Below are positions 9,794 to 17,762 of a stretch of DNA of 35,680 bases, in pieces (the first letter of the stretch is position 1; each line of letters begins with the position of its first letter). The stretch lies in NCBI GenBank assembly GCA_046759305.1, contig JBHIBY010000026.1, positions 1 to 35,680 on the forward strand. The letters are read 5' to 3'. Both the position numbers and the translations under genes were made by a program. The notes beneath the pieces are model-generated. The model did no database searches. It was not told the DNA's origin and was given only the letters and a program-made list of their open reading frames with translations. This DNA comes from JADFRG01 sp046759305. Lineage in GTDB: Bacteria > Chloroflexota > Anaerolineae > Anaerolineales > E44-bin32.

Positions 9794-10690
9794 TCAGCTT
9801 TCAGATGGGAAGGTATCGAGCGAGTAAAAGGTGTATAGGTTATCGAGATCCGTAAGCCCATGCGGGGCTAATAAATCAATACGAAACAGGAACACCATTT
9901 CGCGCTCTTCCCCCGGATCAAGCGTTTGCTCTCTAAAACAGAAACATTCGATGGTCTGGAAGTAGGAGGCCGATTCTGGAGGACCAACTTCATGAATTGC
10001 CTTCGCGGTAATGGTCTGCTCTGAGTTATTGCGAGCCATGTAACTCGCGCTTGCCAGCTCCCCGGGAAGGGCCGAGATCTCTCTCGAGATCGGGTAAAAG
10101 TCCCATGAGAGATCTGGGCTTACCGCAGCGTTCAAGTGCACAGTAATCGACTGACCCCAATGCTGGGCAATGCGCCAACGATTACCCTCCGATACAAGAT
10201 CGAAGCCTATATCCCCATCCACGAAATGCAGCTCGGCTGAATCATTCAGTGCGTTCAGCTTGGCCAGCAGTATCGAACGATCAGCATCTGGCTCCCCAGC
10301 CTTCGCCAGTAGCTCCTGGATTTCGATCTGTCCGCTATGTGGAAATCGGATATGCGCTGACACAAATGCGCGAGAAGGGCTTGTCGATGTAATTGCCACC
10401 GTTTCGAACTCACCCCAGCTGGCGAGTTGATTCAGCAACTCGGTCTGCAATTTGTTGGGGAGCGGGTTCTCAGCAAGGTATTGCTCCCGGGTTCGGACCG
10501 ATTGATCCTCAGATGAAACGCGATCCCAAGCAGAGCTGAAGCTGTGGGTGTAAGTAGCTATATAGAAGGCTTCGGAGACCTCCTCCGGACCTTCTCTGGT
10601 TCCCACGCCTGGAAGCAGGTACAGAGCGGCAATTGAAGCAAAGCCAACAACTCCGCCAACCATAAGCCCCATTGCCAATCGGCTCTTCAT
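9794..10690 (-). CDS. ctaG: Cox11/CtaG-domain copper chaperone with extra N-terminal extracytoplasmic domain
   Basis: The C-terminal part (about residues 180-297) is a Cox11/CtaG domain, the chaperone that delivers CuB to subunit I of cytochrome oxidase. Diagnostic features are S-W-D-F-Y-P, A-R-N-N-S-E-Q-T-I-T-A-K-A, P-P-E-S-A-S-Y-F, the copper-binding ECFCFREQ (C249 and C251), D-P-G-E-E-R-E-M and the final Y-T-F-Y. The family is normally about 180-200 aa with one TM helix and the Cox11 domain. Here the TM helix (residues 7-27) is followed by about 150 extra residues (36-178, W-D-R-V-S...A-E-L-H-F-V-D-G...W-R-I-A-Q-H-W) that could be an NTF2-like domain. It lies close to coxB, coxA and ctaB but on the opposite strand, and precedes the DUF4382 lipoprotein. 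Confidence 0.88.
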   Translation of the reverse strand: MKSRLAMGLMVGGVVGFASIAALYLLPGVGTREGPEEVSEAFYIATYTHSFSSAWDRVSSEDQSVRTREQYLAENPLPNKLQTELLNQLASWGEFETVAITSTSPSRAFVSAHIRFPHSGQIEIQELLAKAGEPDADRSILLAKLNALNDSAELHFVDGDIGFDLVSEGNRWRIAQHWGQSITVHLNAAVSPDLSWDFYPISREISALPGELASASYMARNNSEQTITAKAIHEVGPPESASYFQTIECFCFREQTLDPGEEREMVFLFRIDLLAPHGLTDLDNLYTFYSLDTFPSES

Positions 10691-11076
10691 CCGCTAATGC
10701 ACCCTCTCAGACTGGACGATCGAAACATCGGAGTTCTCTCAGGCGGTCCAGCTTATGGGCTAATGCCATCCGATCAAGCTGCCTAATCAGGTTAGGGGGA
10801 TAGTGTAAACTACCCCGACGCGGTGCAATACCGTACTAAAGCCCTTTTCGTCCTTACCAGGCGTACACTGAATATCGATTACATCCATCAGGCGAACTTC
10901 GATTCAAAACCCAGCCGATCCTCGCTCGTCGGCCTCTTTGAGTCTGGCCATACTAAGCGAACCAGTATGCCGCGGTCACTCTTGGATACTCGAATGCATC
11001 GAGGCGGATTGGTCACGAAGGTAAACACAAGCTATCGAGGCGGATCACCGATCCGACCGCAGGGAGGAGGAGCAAG
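10691..11076 (+). other. 386-base divergent intergenic region (ctaG / ACT gene)
   Basis: No convincing gene is visible here. A 91-codon frame at 10823-11098 has no family resemblance and no ribosome site. The region holds a possible hairpin GGGG-(A)-TAGT / ACTA-CCCC at 10796-10816 (loop GTAA, one bulged A), next to a CCTAA/TTAGG pair (10782-10796). It also holds a 12-base direct repeat (10998-11045) and ends in the strong ribosome binding site of the ACT gene. The frame of the ACT gene is open back to a stop near 10951 but contains no ATG, GTG or TTG. Confidence 0.5.
10998..11045 (+). repeat. 12-base direct repeat, 36-base period
   Basis: ATCGAGGCGGAT occurs at 10998-11009 and again at 11034-11045, 36 bases apart start to start, just upstream of the ACT gene. 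It could be a pair of operator half-sites or a chance duplication; no binding protein is suggested by sequence. Confidence 0.4.
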
Positions 11077-11079
11077 ATC
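11062..11079 (+). promoter_or_regulatory. Strong Shine-Dalgarno leading to a putative ATC start codon
   Basis: GGGAGGAGG (11062-11070) is nearly a full anti-16S match. Six bases later comes ATC (11077-11079), in frame with the double-ACT protein. No ATG, GTG or TTG exists in that frame until 11182, which would delete most of the first ACT domain. Confidence 0.6.
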
Positions 11080-11466
11080 GCAACTGAATTCACCATAACG
11101 CTCGAAAATCGGCCGGGACAGCTGGCGGTATTATCGAAAGCCCTGGGAGAGGCGGAGGTCAATATCCGGGCGCTCTCGGGAATGGTCTGCGAGGGAAAAG
11201 GTATTCTCAAGATGCTTACGAGCGACGAAAATGCATCCCGGACCAAGCTTGAGGAGTTAGGCCTCCCATTTGAGGAACAGGAGATCTTAACTGTAACGAT
11301 GCCTGATCGACCCGGCCAGTTGGGCGATTTCGCCGAGATGCTGGGGGAGGCAGACATCAATATCGAGACAATCTTCGTGATTGATACTGCGTCTGGCTTC
11401 ACTGAGCTCGCCATTGGAGTTGACAAAATCGAAGAGGCGAAGGCACTTCCGCTCGGACAGTTCTGA
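11077..11466 (+). CDS. Double-ACT-domain regulatory protein, 129 aa (non-canonical ATC start)
   Basis: Two ACT domains lie in tandem. Domain 1 starts T-E-F-T-I-T-L-E-N-R-P-G-Q-L-A (about residues 2-65). Domain 2 starts E-I-L-T-V-T-M-P-D-R-P-G-Q-L-G-D-F (about 69-125). Each has the R-P-G-Q-L turn that forms the amino-acid binding site, and A-D/V-N-I starts the second strand. Small ACT-only proteins bind amino acids and are presumed sensors. The start is unusual: the best ribosome site leads to ATC at 11077, so the protein would read M-A-T-E-F-T-I, which is exactly where family members begin. The next canonical start (ATG 11182) would cut domain 1. A base-call error (ATG read as ATC) is the main alternative. 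Confidence 0.82.
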   Translation: MATEFTITLENRPGQLAVLSKALGEAEVNIRALSGMVCEGKGILKMLTSDENASRTKLEELGLPFEEQEILTVTMPDRPGQLGDFAEMLGEADINIETIFVIDTASGFTELAIGVDKIEEAKALPLGQF

Positions 11467-11735
11467 GCGCTAAGCTTCTTGCCGCCGGCTCGTCTTTTGG
11501 GTCAGCGTTGCGGGGTTGATCGTGAGAAACGGTCCTTATTTTTCCGGCGTTTGCGTACGCTGCGGAATGAATCCGAGTAAGGCAATTCGGCGCCAATTCC
11601 GCTTCATGCATTTTGCAGGTGGTGATAAGATACATCGGTTTGGGGATCCCAATCGAGCCACATTCGAATAAGCCAAGCAATCTGAGCCACGTTTCAATCC
11701 TATACATGGCGACACATTTGCGCGAGGCTCGCTAA

Positions 11736-12419
11736 ATGCGCGAGCGAACCATTCTTCTCATTACCCTCATAGGGCTCGGCCTTATCGCCACTGGTGTTGC
11801 GGTGGGCGTGGTCGTGGAACCCCTACCGAGAATTGCCGCAGATGAAGCTCAAACAATTTCCCAGGCTTTGAAGACATTCTTTGGCATTGCGGCAGCAGTG
11901 TTTCTTGGCATGGAAGGTCTCTTGGTATTCGCGGCAGTCCGAGGACAGCTCTTGGGCAAGAGTCGCGGACAGGTCAGCGGTAGCCTTGAGATGTTGTGGA
12001 TTGCGCTGCCGGCGGTACTCGTAGCGGTGATTGCGATCTATTCCATCAATGCGCTGTCGGAAGTAGAAGCGCCCACCAGCGGTCCCATGGAAGTTGCAGT
12101 AACCGGTAGGGAATTCGAATGGGAGTTCTTCTACATCGATGCTGCTGTCTCTTCTGACATGTTGGTGCTTCCCGTGGGAGAGCCGGTTGAGCTCGTGTTT
12201 ACCTCGACCGATGTCATTCACTCCTTTTGGGTGCCTGCCTTCGGTGAAAAGGTGGATGCCGTGCCGGACATGGTCACTTCAATCATCGTGACACCGCGGA
12301 AAGAAGGCGTCTATCGGGCGGTGTGTGCCGAGCTTTGCGGAGAGGGCCACGAGTCCATGCAGGCCGAGGTTCTCGTTCGAGATTCTGCGACCTTTGAAGC
12401 CTGGTTGGGTTCTCAGTGA
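11736..12419 (+). CDS. coxB: Heme-copper oxidase subunit II (CuA-type)
   Basis: Subunit II accepts electrons from cytochrome c through a binuclear CuA centre outside the membrane. The full CuA ligand set is present: H162 in DVIHSFWVPAF, then C197, E199, C201, H205 and M208 in C-A-E-L-C-G-E-G-H-E-S-M. The N-terminus has hydrophobic segments at about 5-27, 46-67 and 86-106. The first may be a signal anchor, since most members have two TM helices. The aromatic electron-entry stretch is E-F-E-W-E-F-F-Y. The protein ends soon after the CuA domain and has no fused cytochrome c. The stop overlaps the coxA start (GTGA). ATG 11736 follows the last in-frame stop without a strong ribosome site. Confidence 0.95.
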   Translation: MRERTILLITLIGLGLIATGVAVGVVVEPLPRIAADEAQTISQALKTFFGIAAAVFLGMEGLLVFAAVRGQLLGKSRGQVSGSLEMLWIALPAVLVAVIAIYSINALSEVEAPTSGPMEVAVTGREFEWEFFYIDAAVSSDMLVLPVGEPVELVFTSTDVIHSFWVPAFGEKVDAVPDMVTSIIVTPRKEGVYRAVCAELCGEGHESMQAEVLVRDSATFEAWLGSQ

Positions 12420-13936
12420 GTTCAATGGAGGTGCAGTTGACGATCCGGCGACGGTATCTGAAAGTCAGCACGGACCACGAAGTGATCGGCGTCCAATTTC
12501 TTGTGACGAGCTTTGTTTTCTTCTTTATCGGCGGGTTGATGGCTCTGATTATTCGGGCAGAGCAGTTTCTGCCGGGATTCAATTTCCTGAGCGGCGAAGC
12601 CTACAATCGCCTCTTTACAAATCACGGCTCGATCATGATATTTCTCGCACTGCTGCCGGCCGTCTTGGGCCTCACCCACGCGATATTGCCGGAGACCGTA
12701 GGCGCCGCCAGGTCTGCATACCCCAAACTCAGCGCAATTTCGTTTTGGCTCGTACCGCTAGCTGGAGCGCTCATGGTTGCGAGCTTCTTCACCGGAGGTT
12801 CATCGTCCGGCTGGACGGCATACACTCCGCTATCCGTTCGGTCCACGGGTGTCGGACAATCCCTTTGGACTGTCAGCCTGATCTTGATGGTTAGCTCACT
12901 TGCCTTCAGTGCCTTGACATTCTTAACCACGGTTCGCAGGCACCAACCGAAAGATATCTGGGAGACTCCGCTGTTCGCGTGGTCTACGCTAACAAGCTCC
13001 TTCATGGCGCTGGTCAGCTCACCGGTCGTCCTTTTGGCGCTGGTGCTCCTACTGGCACAGCGATATATCGGGCCACAGCTTGGCTTGATGGATAGCTCGC
13101 TGGGCGTGATCCTGTGGCAGAATTTCTTCTGGTTTTTTGCCCATCCCCTAACCTTGATCCTGATGCTACCGATGATCGGCGTCATATGTGAGGTGGTGCC
13201 CAGCTATTCCGGCAGGCCTATCGTTGCCCATCGTTCATCGGCGCTTGCCATAATCGCGGTGGCCGCACTTGGGATGATCTCTTGGGGGCAGCACATGTTC
13301 GCAAGCGGCCTGATCCCCGGGTTGCGTATCCCGTTTATGTTGGTCTCCATGGCGGCTGCCATTCCTCTGGGATTCATCGTGTTTGTATGGATCGCGACCA
13401 TTTGGATGGGGATGGCGCGTTTTGAGACGCCCATGATCTTTGCGCTTGGGTTCATTTCGCTTTTTCTAATCGGTGGATTGAGCGGGCTGATCCTGGCTTC
13501 GGTCCCGATCAATTTGCAGCTTACAGATAGTTCCTTTGTGCCAGGTCATGTTCACTTCGCCTTGCTTGGTGGAGCGATATCGGGACTATTCGCAGGTATT
13601 TACTATTGGTTCCCCAAACTGACCGGCAGGGAATACGATGAGGTATTGGGAATCCTCCATGCTCTGGGCCACACCGGCGGCGTGTTTCTGACCTATTCGC
13701 CGATGTTTGTGCTGGGACTAATTGGAGTACGCAGACGGGTGTTCGACTATCCGGCCGGTCAGGACATCGAGCTCGTCCAATTAGGGGTAACAGCGGGCGC
13801 CTTGCTGCTCGCAACCACGGCCATGCTGTTCCTGTACAACATGTTCTTCAGCATGCTTCGCGGAGGATCGGTGGAGCGATCCACGCTTGAGGCGGGATGG
13901 TCTTTTCAACGCAAGGGTGAGAAGGATCTTGTCTGA
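12416..13936 (+). CDS. coxA: Heme-copper oxidoreductase subunit I, divergent active site
   Basis: The fold is that of an A-type oxidase subunit I: D-H-x-x-I-G start, about twelve TM helices, L-F-T-N-H-G-S-I-M-I-F-L with H70 (low-spin heme), and P-G-H-V-H-F with H378 and H380 (both hemes). The active site is altered. In F-F-A-H-P-L-T-L the first CuB ligand H243 is kept, but the usual H-P-E-V-Y is H-P-L-T-L, losing the Glu of the D channel (L245) and the cross-linked Tyr (L247). W-G-Q-H-M-F replaces W-A-H-H-M-F, so one of the two later CuB His is Gln292. The K-channel Lys is I321 in P-L-G-F-I-V-F. The protein may reduce a different substrate or be non-catalytic. GTG 12416 overlaps the coxB stop. 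No coxC is found. Confidence 0.9.
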   Translation: MSSMEVQLTIRRRYLKVSTDHEVIGVQFLVTSFVFFFIGGLMALIIRAEQFLPGFNFLSGEAYNRLFTNHGSIMIFLALLPAVLGLTHAILPETVGAARSAYPKLSAISFWLVPLAGALMVASFFTGGSSSGWTAYTPLSVRSTGVGQSLWTVSLILMVSSLAFSALTFLTTVRRHQPKDIWETPLFAWSTLTSSFMALVSSPVVLLALVLLLAQRYIGPQLGLMDSSLGVILWQNFFWFFAHPLTLILMLPMIGVICEVVPSYSGRPIVAHRSSALAIIAVAALGMISWGQHMFASGLIPGLRIPFMLVSMAAAIPLGFIVFVWIATIWMGMARFETPMIFALGFISLFLIGGLSGLILASVPINLQLTDSSFVPGHVHFALLGGAISGLFAGIYYWFPKLTGREYDEVLGILHALGHTGGVFLTYSPMFVLGLIGVRRRVFDYPAGQDIELVQLGVTAGALLLATTAMLFLYNMFFSMLRGGSVERSTLEAGWSFQRKGEKDLV

Positions 13937-14837
13937 AAATTCGACTGTGTTGGTGGAAAACGAAGCGATACTGACAAGGCGTATAGGCGATTATGTGCTG
14001 CTTACCAAGCCTGCCATTGTTGCCTTATTGTTGCTCACAACGCTTTGTGGAATGATTCTCGGAGCATCTGGAATGCCTCCTGCAGATATCGTGGTTCTGA
14101 CGCTGCTGGGGGGGGCGCTCACAGCAGGTGGTGCCGGAGCGCTGAATCAATATGTGGACCGCAGCATCGATCGAAAGATGGTTCGCACTCGCAGTCGACC
14201 GCTGGCTGATGACCGGATCTCCCCAAAAGAGGGCTTGATAGTTGGCTTGGTTCTCTCGGTTGCGGGCGTAGCGCTGCTTGCTGTCGGCGTGAACCTGCTC
14301 AGTGCGCTGCTGGCCGTGATTGGCCTACTTTATTATGTAATCTTCTACACGATATTCCTCAAGCCAAAGACTCCCTCAAACATCGTCATCGGGGGTGGGG
14401 CAGGTGCCATGCCTCCGCTGGTTGGATGGGCTGCTGCAACTGGCTCCCTCACGATGCCGGCTTTGTTTCTCTTTGCGTTGATTTTCCTATGGACTCCGCC
14501 GCACTTCTGGGCGTTGGCGCTACTCAAACGGACCGACTACGAGCGGGCAGACATCCCTATGCTGCCCGTGATACAGGGCAGCGAACATACCCGATGGCAG
14601 ATATTGCTATACAGCGTTCAAGTCGTAGCGCTTACTTTGCTGATGCCGCTGGTTGGATTTGGTGGGCTTCTGTTCATCGGAGTGGCGCTGGTTCTTGGAA
14701 TTGGCCTTATTCACAATGCACGTAAACTTAGGCAGCGTGGCCAGAATCGCGTCGCCTGGCGCATGTACCGTTACTCCAGCATGTACCTGGCCGGTATCAT
14801 GGTGGCCCTAATGATCGATGCCCTGATCATCAACTGA
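13929..14837 (+). CDS. ctaB: Protoheme IX farnesyltransferase (heme O synthase)
   Basis: CtaB, a UbiA-family membrane prenyltransferase, attaches a farnesyl group to heme B to give heme O, the precursor of heme A. The N-Q-Y-V-D-R-S-I-D-R-K-M motif (N-x3-D-x3-D, diphosphate/Mg site) is intact and followed by R-T-R-S-R-P-L. The second loop F-L-K-P-K-T-P-S-N-I-V-I-G-G-G-A-G-A is typical, as is D-I-P-M-L-P-V...T-R. About nine TM helices follow. I chose TTG 13929, which gives 302 aa, the normal length, overlaps coxA by 8 bases, and has GGTGAGAAGG just upstream. A longer frame begins at TTG 13887. The gene is clearly co-transcribed with coxB and coxA. No heme A synthase (ctaA) is visible, so heme O or B may be the final cofactor. 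Confidence 0.93.
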   Translation: MSENSTVLVENEAILTRRIGDYVLLTKPAIVALLLLTTLCGMILGASGMPPADIVVLTLLGGALTAGGAGALNQYVDRSIDRKMVRTRSRPLADDRISPKEGLIVGLVLSVAGVALLAVGVNLLSALLAVIGLLYYVIFYTIFLKPKTPSNIVIGGGAGAMPPLVGWAAATGSLTMPALFLFALIFLWTPPHFWALALLKRTDYERADIPMLPVIQGSEHTRWQILLYSVQVVALTLLMPLVGFGGLLFIGVALVLGIGLIHNARKLRQRGQNRVAWRMYRYSSMYLAGIMVALMIDALIIN

Positions 14838-14884
14838 TCGCGCGCATGATAGACTGATGAAATAGTAAGGAATGGAGAGGACAA

Positions 14885-15217
14885 ATGGTCGAAACTACTC
14901 AGCTCGATAAAGTGGACGTTGTAAAAGCCGCAGGCAGGATTGATAGCCATACCTCGCCGGAGCTAAAGGAAGCCTTCGATGGCCTCCTGGATCAGAGTCG
15001 GTACAACCTGGTGCTAGACATGAGTGAGATCGAATTCCTCTCCAGCAGTGGAGTCTGGGTTTTGCTAGAGACGCAGAAACGTTGCCGGAGACGGAATCGA
15101 GGCGATCTTGTCATAGCAAGCGCAAACGAGAACATCCAGAAGACGCTTGACTTGGCGGGCCTGATGCATTTTATGAAAATGTACGAGAATGTTGATTCAG
15201 CGGTCGGTAGCTTTTAG
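14885..15217 (+). CDS. STAS-domain anti-sigma factor antagonist (SpoIIAA/RsbV-like)
   Basis: This single STAS domain binds a switch kinase when unphosphorylated and so frees the kinase's target. The pattern V-D-V-V-K-A-A-G-R-I-D-S-H-T-S-P-E-L, then N-L-V-L-D-M-S-E-I-E-F-L-S-S-S-G-V-W-V-L matches SpoIIAA/RsbV. The residue equivalent to the phospho-serine is Ser54; the preceding Asp of the usual D-S-S-G is Ser here. ATG 14885 has a GGAGAGG ribosome site. The next gene, 9 bases on, encodes the matching kinase, so they act as a pair. The usual sigma factor is not in the window. Confidence 0.92.
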   Translation: MVETTQLDKVDVVKAAGRIDSHTSPELKEAFDGLLDQSRYNLVLDMSEIEFLSSSGVWVLLETQKRCRRRNRGDLVIASANENIQKTLDLAGLMHFMKMYENVDSAVGSF

Positions 15218-15226
15218 TCCCCGGTT

Positions 15227-15634
15227 ATGCCCAAAAAGATCTTCGCGGCCAGATTTGGGAACCTTGCCGCCATCTGCGAATTTGTCACAAGCGTTTCTAG
15301 AGAGGCCGGATTCGCCGACGCGGATGTTTACGACCTCGAGCTTGCAACGAACGAGGCCGCTACGAACATCATCGAGCACGGGTACGGTGATAATTCGGAT
15401 GGGAAACTCGAATGCTCGATTGAAGTGGACGATGAAGGAGTCACGGTCATCCTACGAGATTGGGGGACGCCATTTGATGCGAGCGATGTCCCCGATAAGG
15501 ATTTCGACATACCGCTGCAAGAGCTGGGTCCCAGAGGTGCTGGCTTACGGATAATGAAGGGCACCATGGACGAGGTCGAATTTGAGCACCTGCCCGGTGA
15601 TGAGAACCGTCTAACCATGAGGAAGTACCGCTAG
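15227..15634 (+). CDS. RsbW/SpoIIAB-like serine kinase (HATPase_c_2)
   Basis: This is the GHKL-type serine kinase of the partner-switching pair. It has the N-box E-L-A-T-N-E-A-A-T-N-I-I-E-H-G-Y (E43, N47), the G1 box R-D-W-G-T-P-F-D (D78, G80) and the G2 box G-P-R-G-A-G-L-R-I-M, all typical of RsbW-like anti-sigma kinases. At 135 aa the length is normal. It probably phosphorylates the STAS protein upstream, and in its free state binds and inhibits an unknown target. The stop codon shares CTAG (15631-15634) with the stop of the convergent phosphatase gene. Confidence 0.92.
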   Translation: MPKKIFAARFGNLAAICEFVTSVSREAGFADADVYDLELATNEAATNIIEHGYGDNSDGKLECSIEVDDEGVTVILRDWGTPFDASDVPDKDFDIPLQELGPRGAGLRIMKGTMDEVEFEHLPGDENRLTMRKYR

Positions 15635-17748
15635 CTCAATCTATCTCGAGCCAATATCATCAAGGTGATGTCGTCACTTTGGGGCGTATCCCCGACGAAG
15701 TCGGATATTCCTTGAAGAATTTTTAGCTGAAGATCCTCGGCCGATAGGTCGAGGTTTTCTTTTGCGATTTCTAGCATCGGTCCCGTCGTTAGGTAATCAC
15801 CGAGGCCGTTGTGGGCGTCCGGTATTCCATCCGTGTAGAGCAGCAGCCGATCACCGGGCTGGAGCTGCACAAAGGCTTTGTTCCATGTCGAGCCTTCCTG
15901 AATTCCAATGGGAATGCCGGTTCGGATGAGCTCCTGGATGATGACCTGCTCCCCCGGCCGGACCACATAGGGTGGGTTATGTCCGGCGTTGCTATATGTT
16001 AACTGACCAGATTCGGGATCCAGAACCCCATAGAACGCCGTCACAAATAGATTGGAAGTGGTATCGGCCAGCATTCGTGCGTTGGTGGCGAAGAAAACCA
16101 GTTCTGGATCCGAATCGGCTTCGATGGCGTAAGTTCTCAGTAGGGTTCGGCTAAGGGCCATGTACAGCGCAGCGCCAACCCCTTTATCAACTACGTCTGC
16201 AATTACCACACCGAGCTTTCCATCCGGCAGTGGAATTAAGTCGAAGAAGTCTCCGGAGGTTTCCTGAGCAGGATTCAAGGTCACTGAAATTCGCCACCCT
16301 GGAACACTCGGGATTTCGAAGGGTATCAAGCTCGATTGGATCTCCCCCGCAAGTTGAAGTTCCTGCGACACGCGGTCGAGGCGTATGTCATTTGCATAGG
16401 CCTGAGATTGGCTGAAGGCCGACGCGATCAGAGCTGCCAGAGATTGGGTGGCAGGCACGAGGCGCTCAACCGATGCGCGGTCCCATGGAAGCAATTGATG
16501 CAAAGACAGGTAGATTGCGCCAATGGGTTGTGAATGCTCTAGAACCGGAGTTATTAATATCGGATTTTCGTGTTGGTGATCCTCGTCCCATGGGAGCTGT
16601 TCGCCAGGAAGAAAATAGGAGCTGTCCGATTGTCCCGCTAGCCATGGCCAGATTCGATCCAGGTCCACTCTCCAATCTTGTGGCTGTCTGAATAAGACTT
16701 GATCCGGTAGGCGCCAGAGAATCAGATTTCCGGAGGGGAACATATTCGGTAGGTGCTCAGCCAACAACCTGGGAAGGCGATCTTCGTCGGGCATAGAGGT
16801 GATGATGTCGTGCCCTAAGCCTTCAAGTTCCACCAGAGCATCGGATTGCTGACGACTGGTCTCGGTGGCAACGCTCCAACGGCGAGCGAGCACTGCCACC
16901 AGCAGCAAGCCGGTACAGAAGAACAAAAAAGCCGGCAGGCCGCTTTCAACATAGATGCCTGCAGCCAGCACTCCAAATGGACTTGCCAAGTATGGAACCG
17001 CTAGAGTGAGAAGGACAAACGAGTACAACGACCTCAGTATGGTGGCGCCACCCTGGATCCAAGCGTGATAGCCAAGATAGGCGCTGCCCAGTAGAAGCTG
17101 CCCGATAAAATCAACAGCAAGCGCTGCTAGCGCGAGCAAAAAGGCATGGGCTCCGAGGCCCGAGATAGGGATCATGCCGCCCCAAGTGGAATAAAACTCG
17201 AGCGCGATAAGTGGTGCGATGGTCGCGCCCGAGAGATCCATGGCTCCCTGTCGCAACAATCTCCATCGCGTGGCAGCTCCGACCGCGCGGTCCCGATGCA
17301 ATAGTAGCGATACGCCCGTGATCAAGACCGGTATCCAGAACACGACTGGGCCGATCAGAAAGAATCCTGAAACTACGATAACGCCTGCTAGCGATCCTTC
17401 AGATCTCCCGAACCGGGTCGACTGGATGCGAGTCAGGATGAAGTATTTGAGCTGCCCTAGCAGGACGGCAAACGCGCCAATGAACAGTAGGAGGGGCAGG
17501 TTTGAGCGAATCGTCGTTAGGGAGGTGAGGCTGACGAGCCATGTGATCCCCAGGAATGAGAGGGGCGCAAAGAACAGAAATGGGATGACCTCTCCGACAC
17601 CCAATGCCTGTCGATTGGAGGGCATTTCCAACAAGGCTGGCCAAAACCAACTGGCAACGCGTGCGAAGCGATCCTGCATCTCGAAATTTGTGGTTGATGG
17701 GGTGAGAGATTCTAACACCGGGGCCCTTGAGTAGCCGATTCTGCTCAT
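15631..17748 (-). CDS. Membrane PP2C/SpoIIE-type serine phosphatase with GAF-like domain
   Basis: This protein would dephosphorylate the STAS antagonist and so switch the module on. The N-terminal half (about residues 45-290) is strongly hydrophobic with about eight TM segments. A helical linker (T-E-T-S-R-Q-Q-S-D-A-L-V-E-L) leads to a GAF-like region (about 300-450, ending S-L-A-A-L-I-A-S-A-F). The PP2C/SpoIIE domain (about 460-700) has the metal-binding S-G-D-F-F-D, I-A-D-V-V-D-K-G-V-G-A-A-L, Y-S-N-A-G-H-N-P-P, L-Y-T-D-G-I-P-D-A and Q-S-D-D-I-T-L-M-I-L motifs, all intact. This is a membrane sensor-phosphatase for an unknown signal. It is convergent with the kinase gene and divergent from the Xer-like gene, sharing a 69-base intergenic region. 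Confidence 0.9.
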   Translation of the reverse strand: MSRIGYSRAPVLESLTPSTTNFEMQDRFARVASWFWPALLEMPSNRQALGVGEVIPFLFFAPLSFLGITWLVSLTSLTTIRSNLPLLLFIGAFAVLLGQLKYFILTRIQSTRFGRSEGSLAGVIVVSGFFLIGPVVFWIPVLITGVSLLLHRDRAVGAATRWRLLRQGAMDLSGATIAPLIALEFYSTWGGMIPISGLGAHAFLLALAALAVDFIGQLLLGSAYLGYHAWIQGGATILRSLYSFVLLTLAVPYLASPFGVLAAGIYVESGLPAFLFFCTGLLLVAVLARRWSVATETSRQQSDALVELEGLGHDIITSMPDEDRLPRLLAEHLPNMFPSGNLILWRLPDQVLFRQPQDWRVDLDRIWPWLAGQSDSSYFLPGEQLPWDEDHQHENPILITPVLEHSQPIGAIYLSLHQLLPWDRASVERLVPATQSLAALIASAFSQSQAYANDIRLDRVSQELQLAGEIQSSLIPFEIPSVPGWRISVTLNPAQETSGDFFDLIPLPDGKLGVVIADVVDKGVGAALYMALSRTLLRTYAIEADSDPELVFFATNARMLADTTSNLFVTAFYGVLDPESGQLTYSNAGHNPPYVVRPGEQVIIQELIRTGIPIGIQEGSTWNKAFVQLQPGDRLLLYTDGIPDAHNGLGDYLTTGPMLEIAKENLDLSAEDLQLKILQGISDFVGDTPQSDDITLMILARDRLS

Positions 17749-17762
17749 GACCTCCGTAACTT

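Noticed and set aside
10823..11098. 91-codon forward frame before the ACT gene
   Set aside because: No ribosome site, no family resemblance, low-complexity end, and overlap with the Shine-Dalgarno and start of the ACT gene.
11467..11735. Possible small gene or RNA between the ACT gene and coxB
   Set aside because: No reading frame with a plausible start, no tRNA fold and no strong hairpin with T-tract was seen in this 269-base gap.
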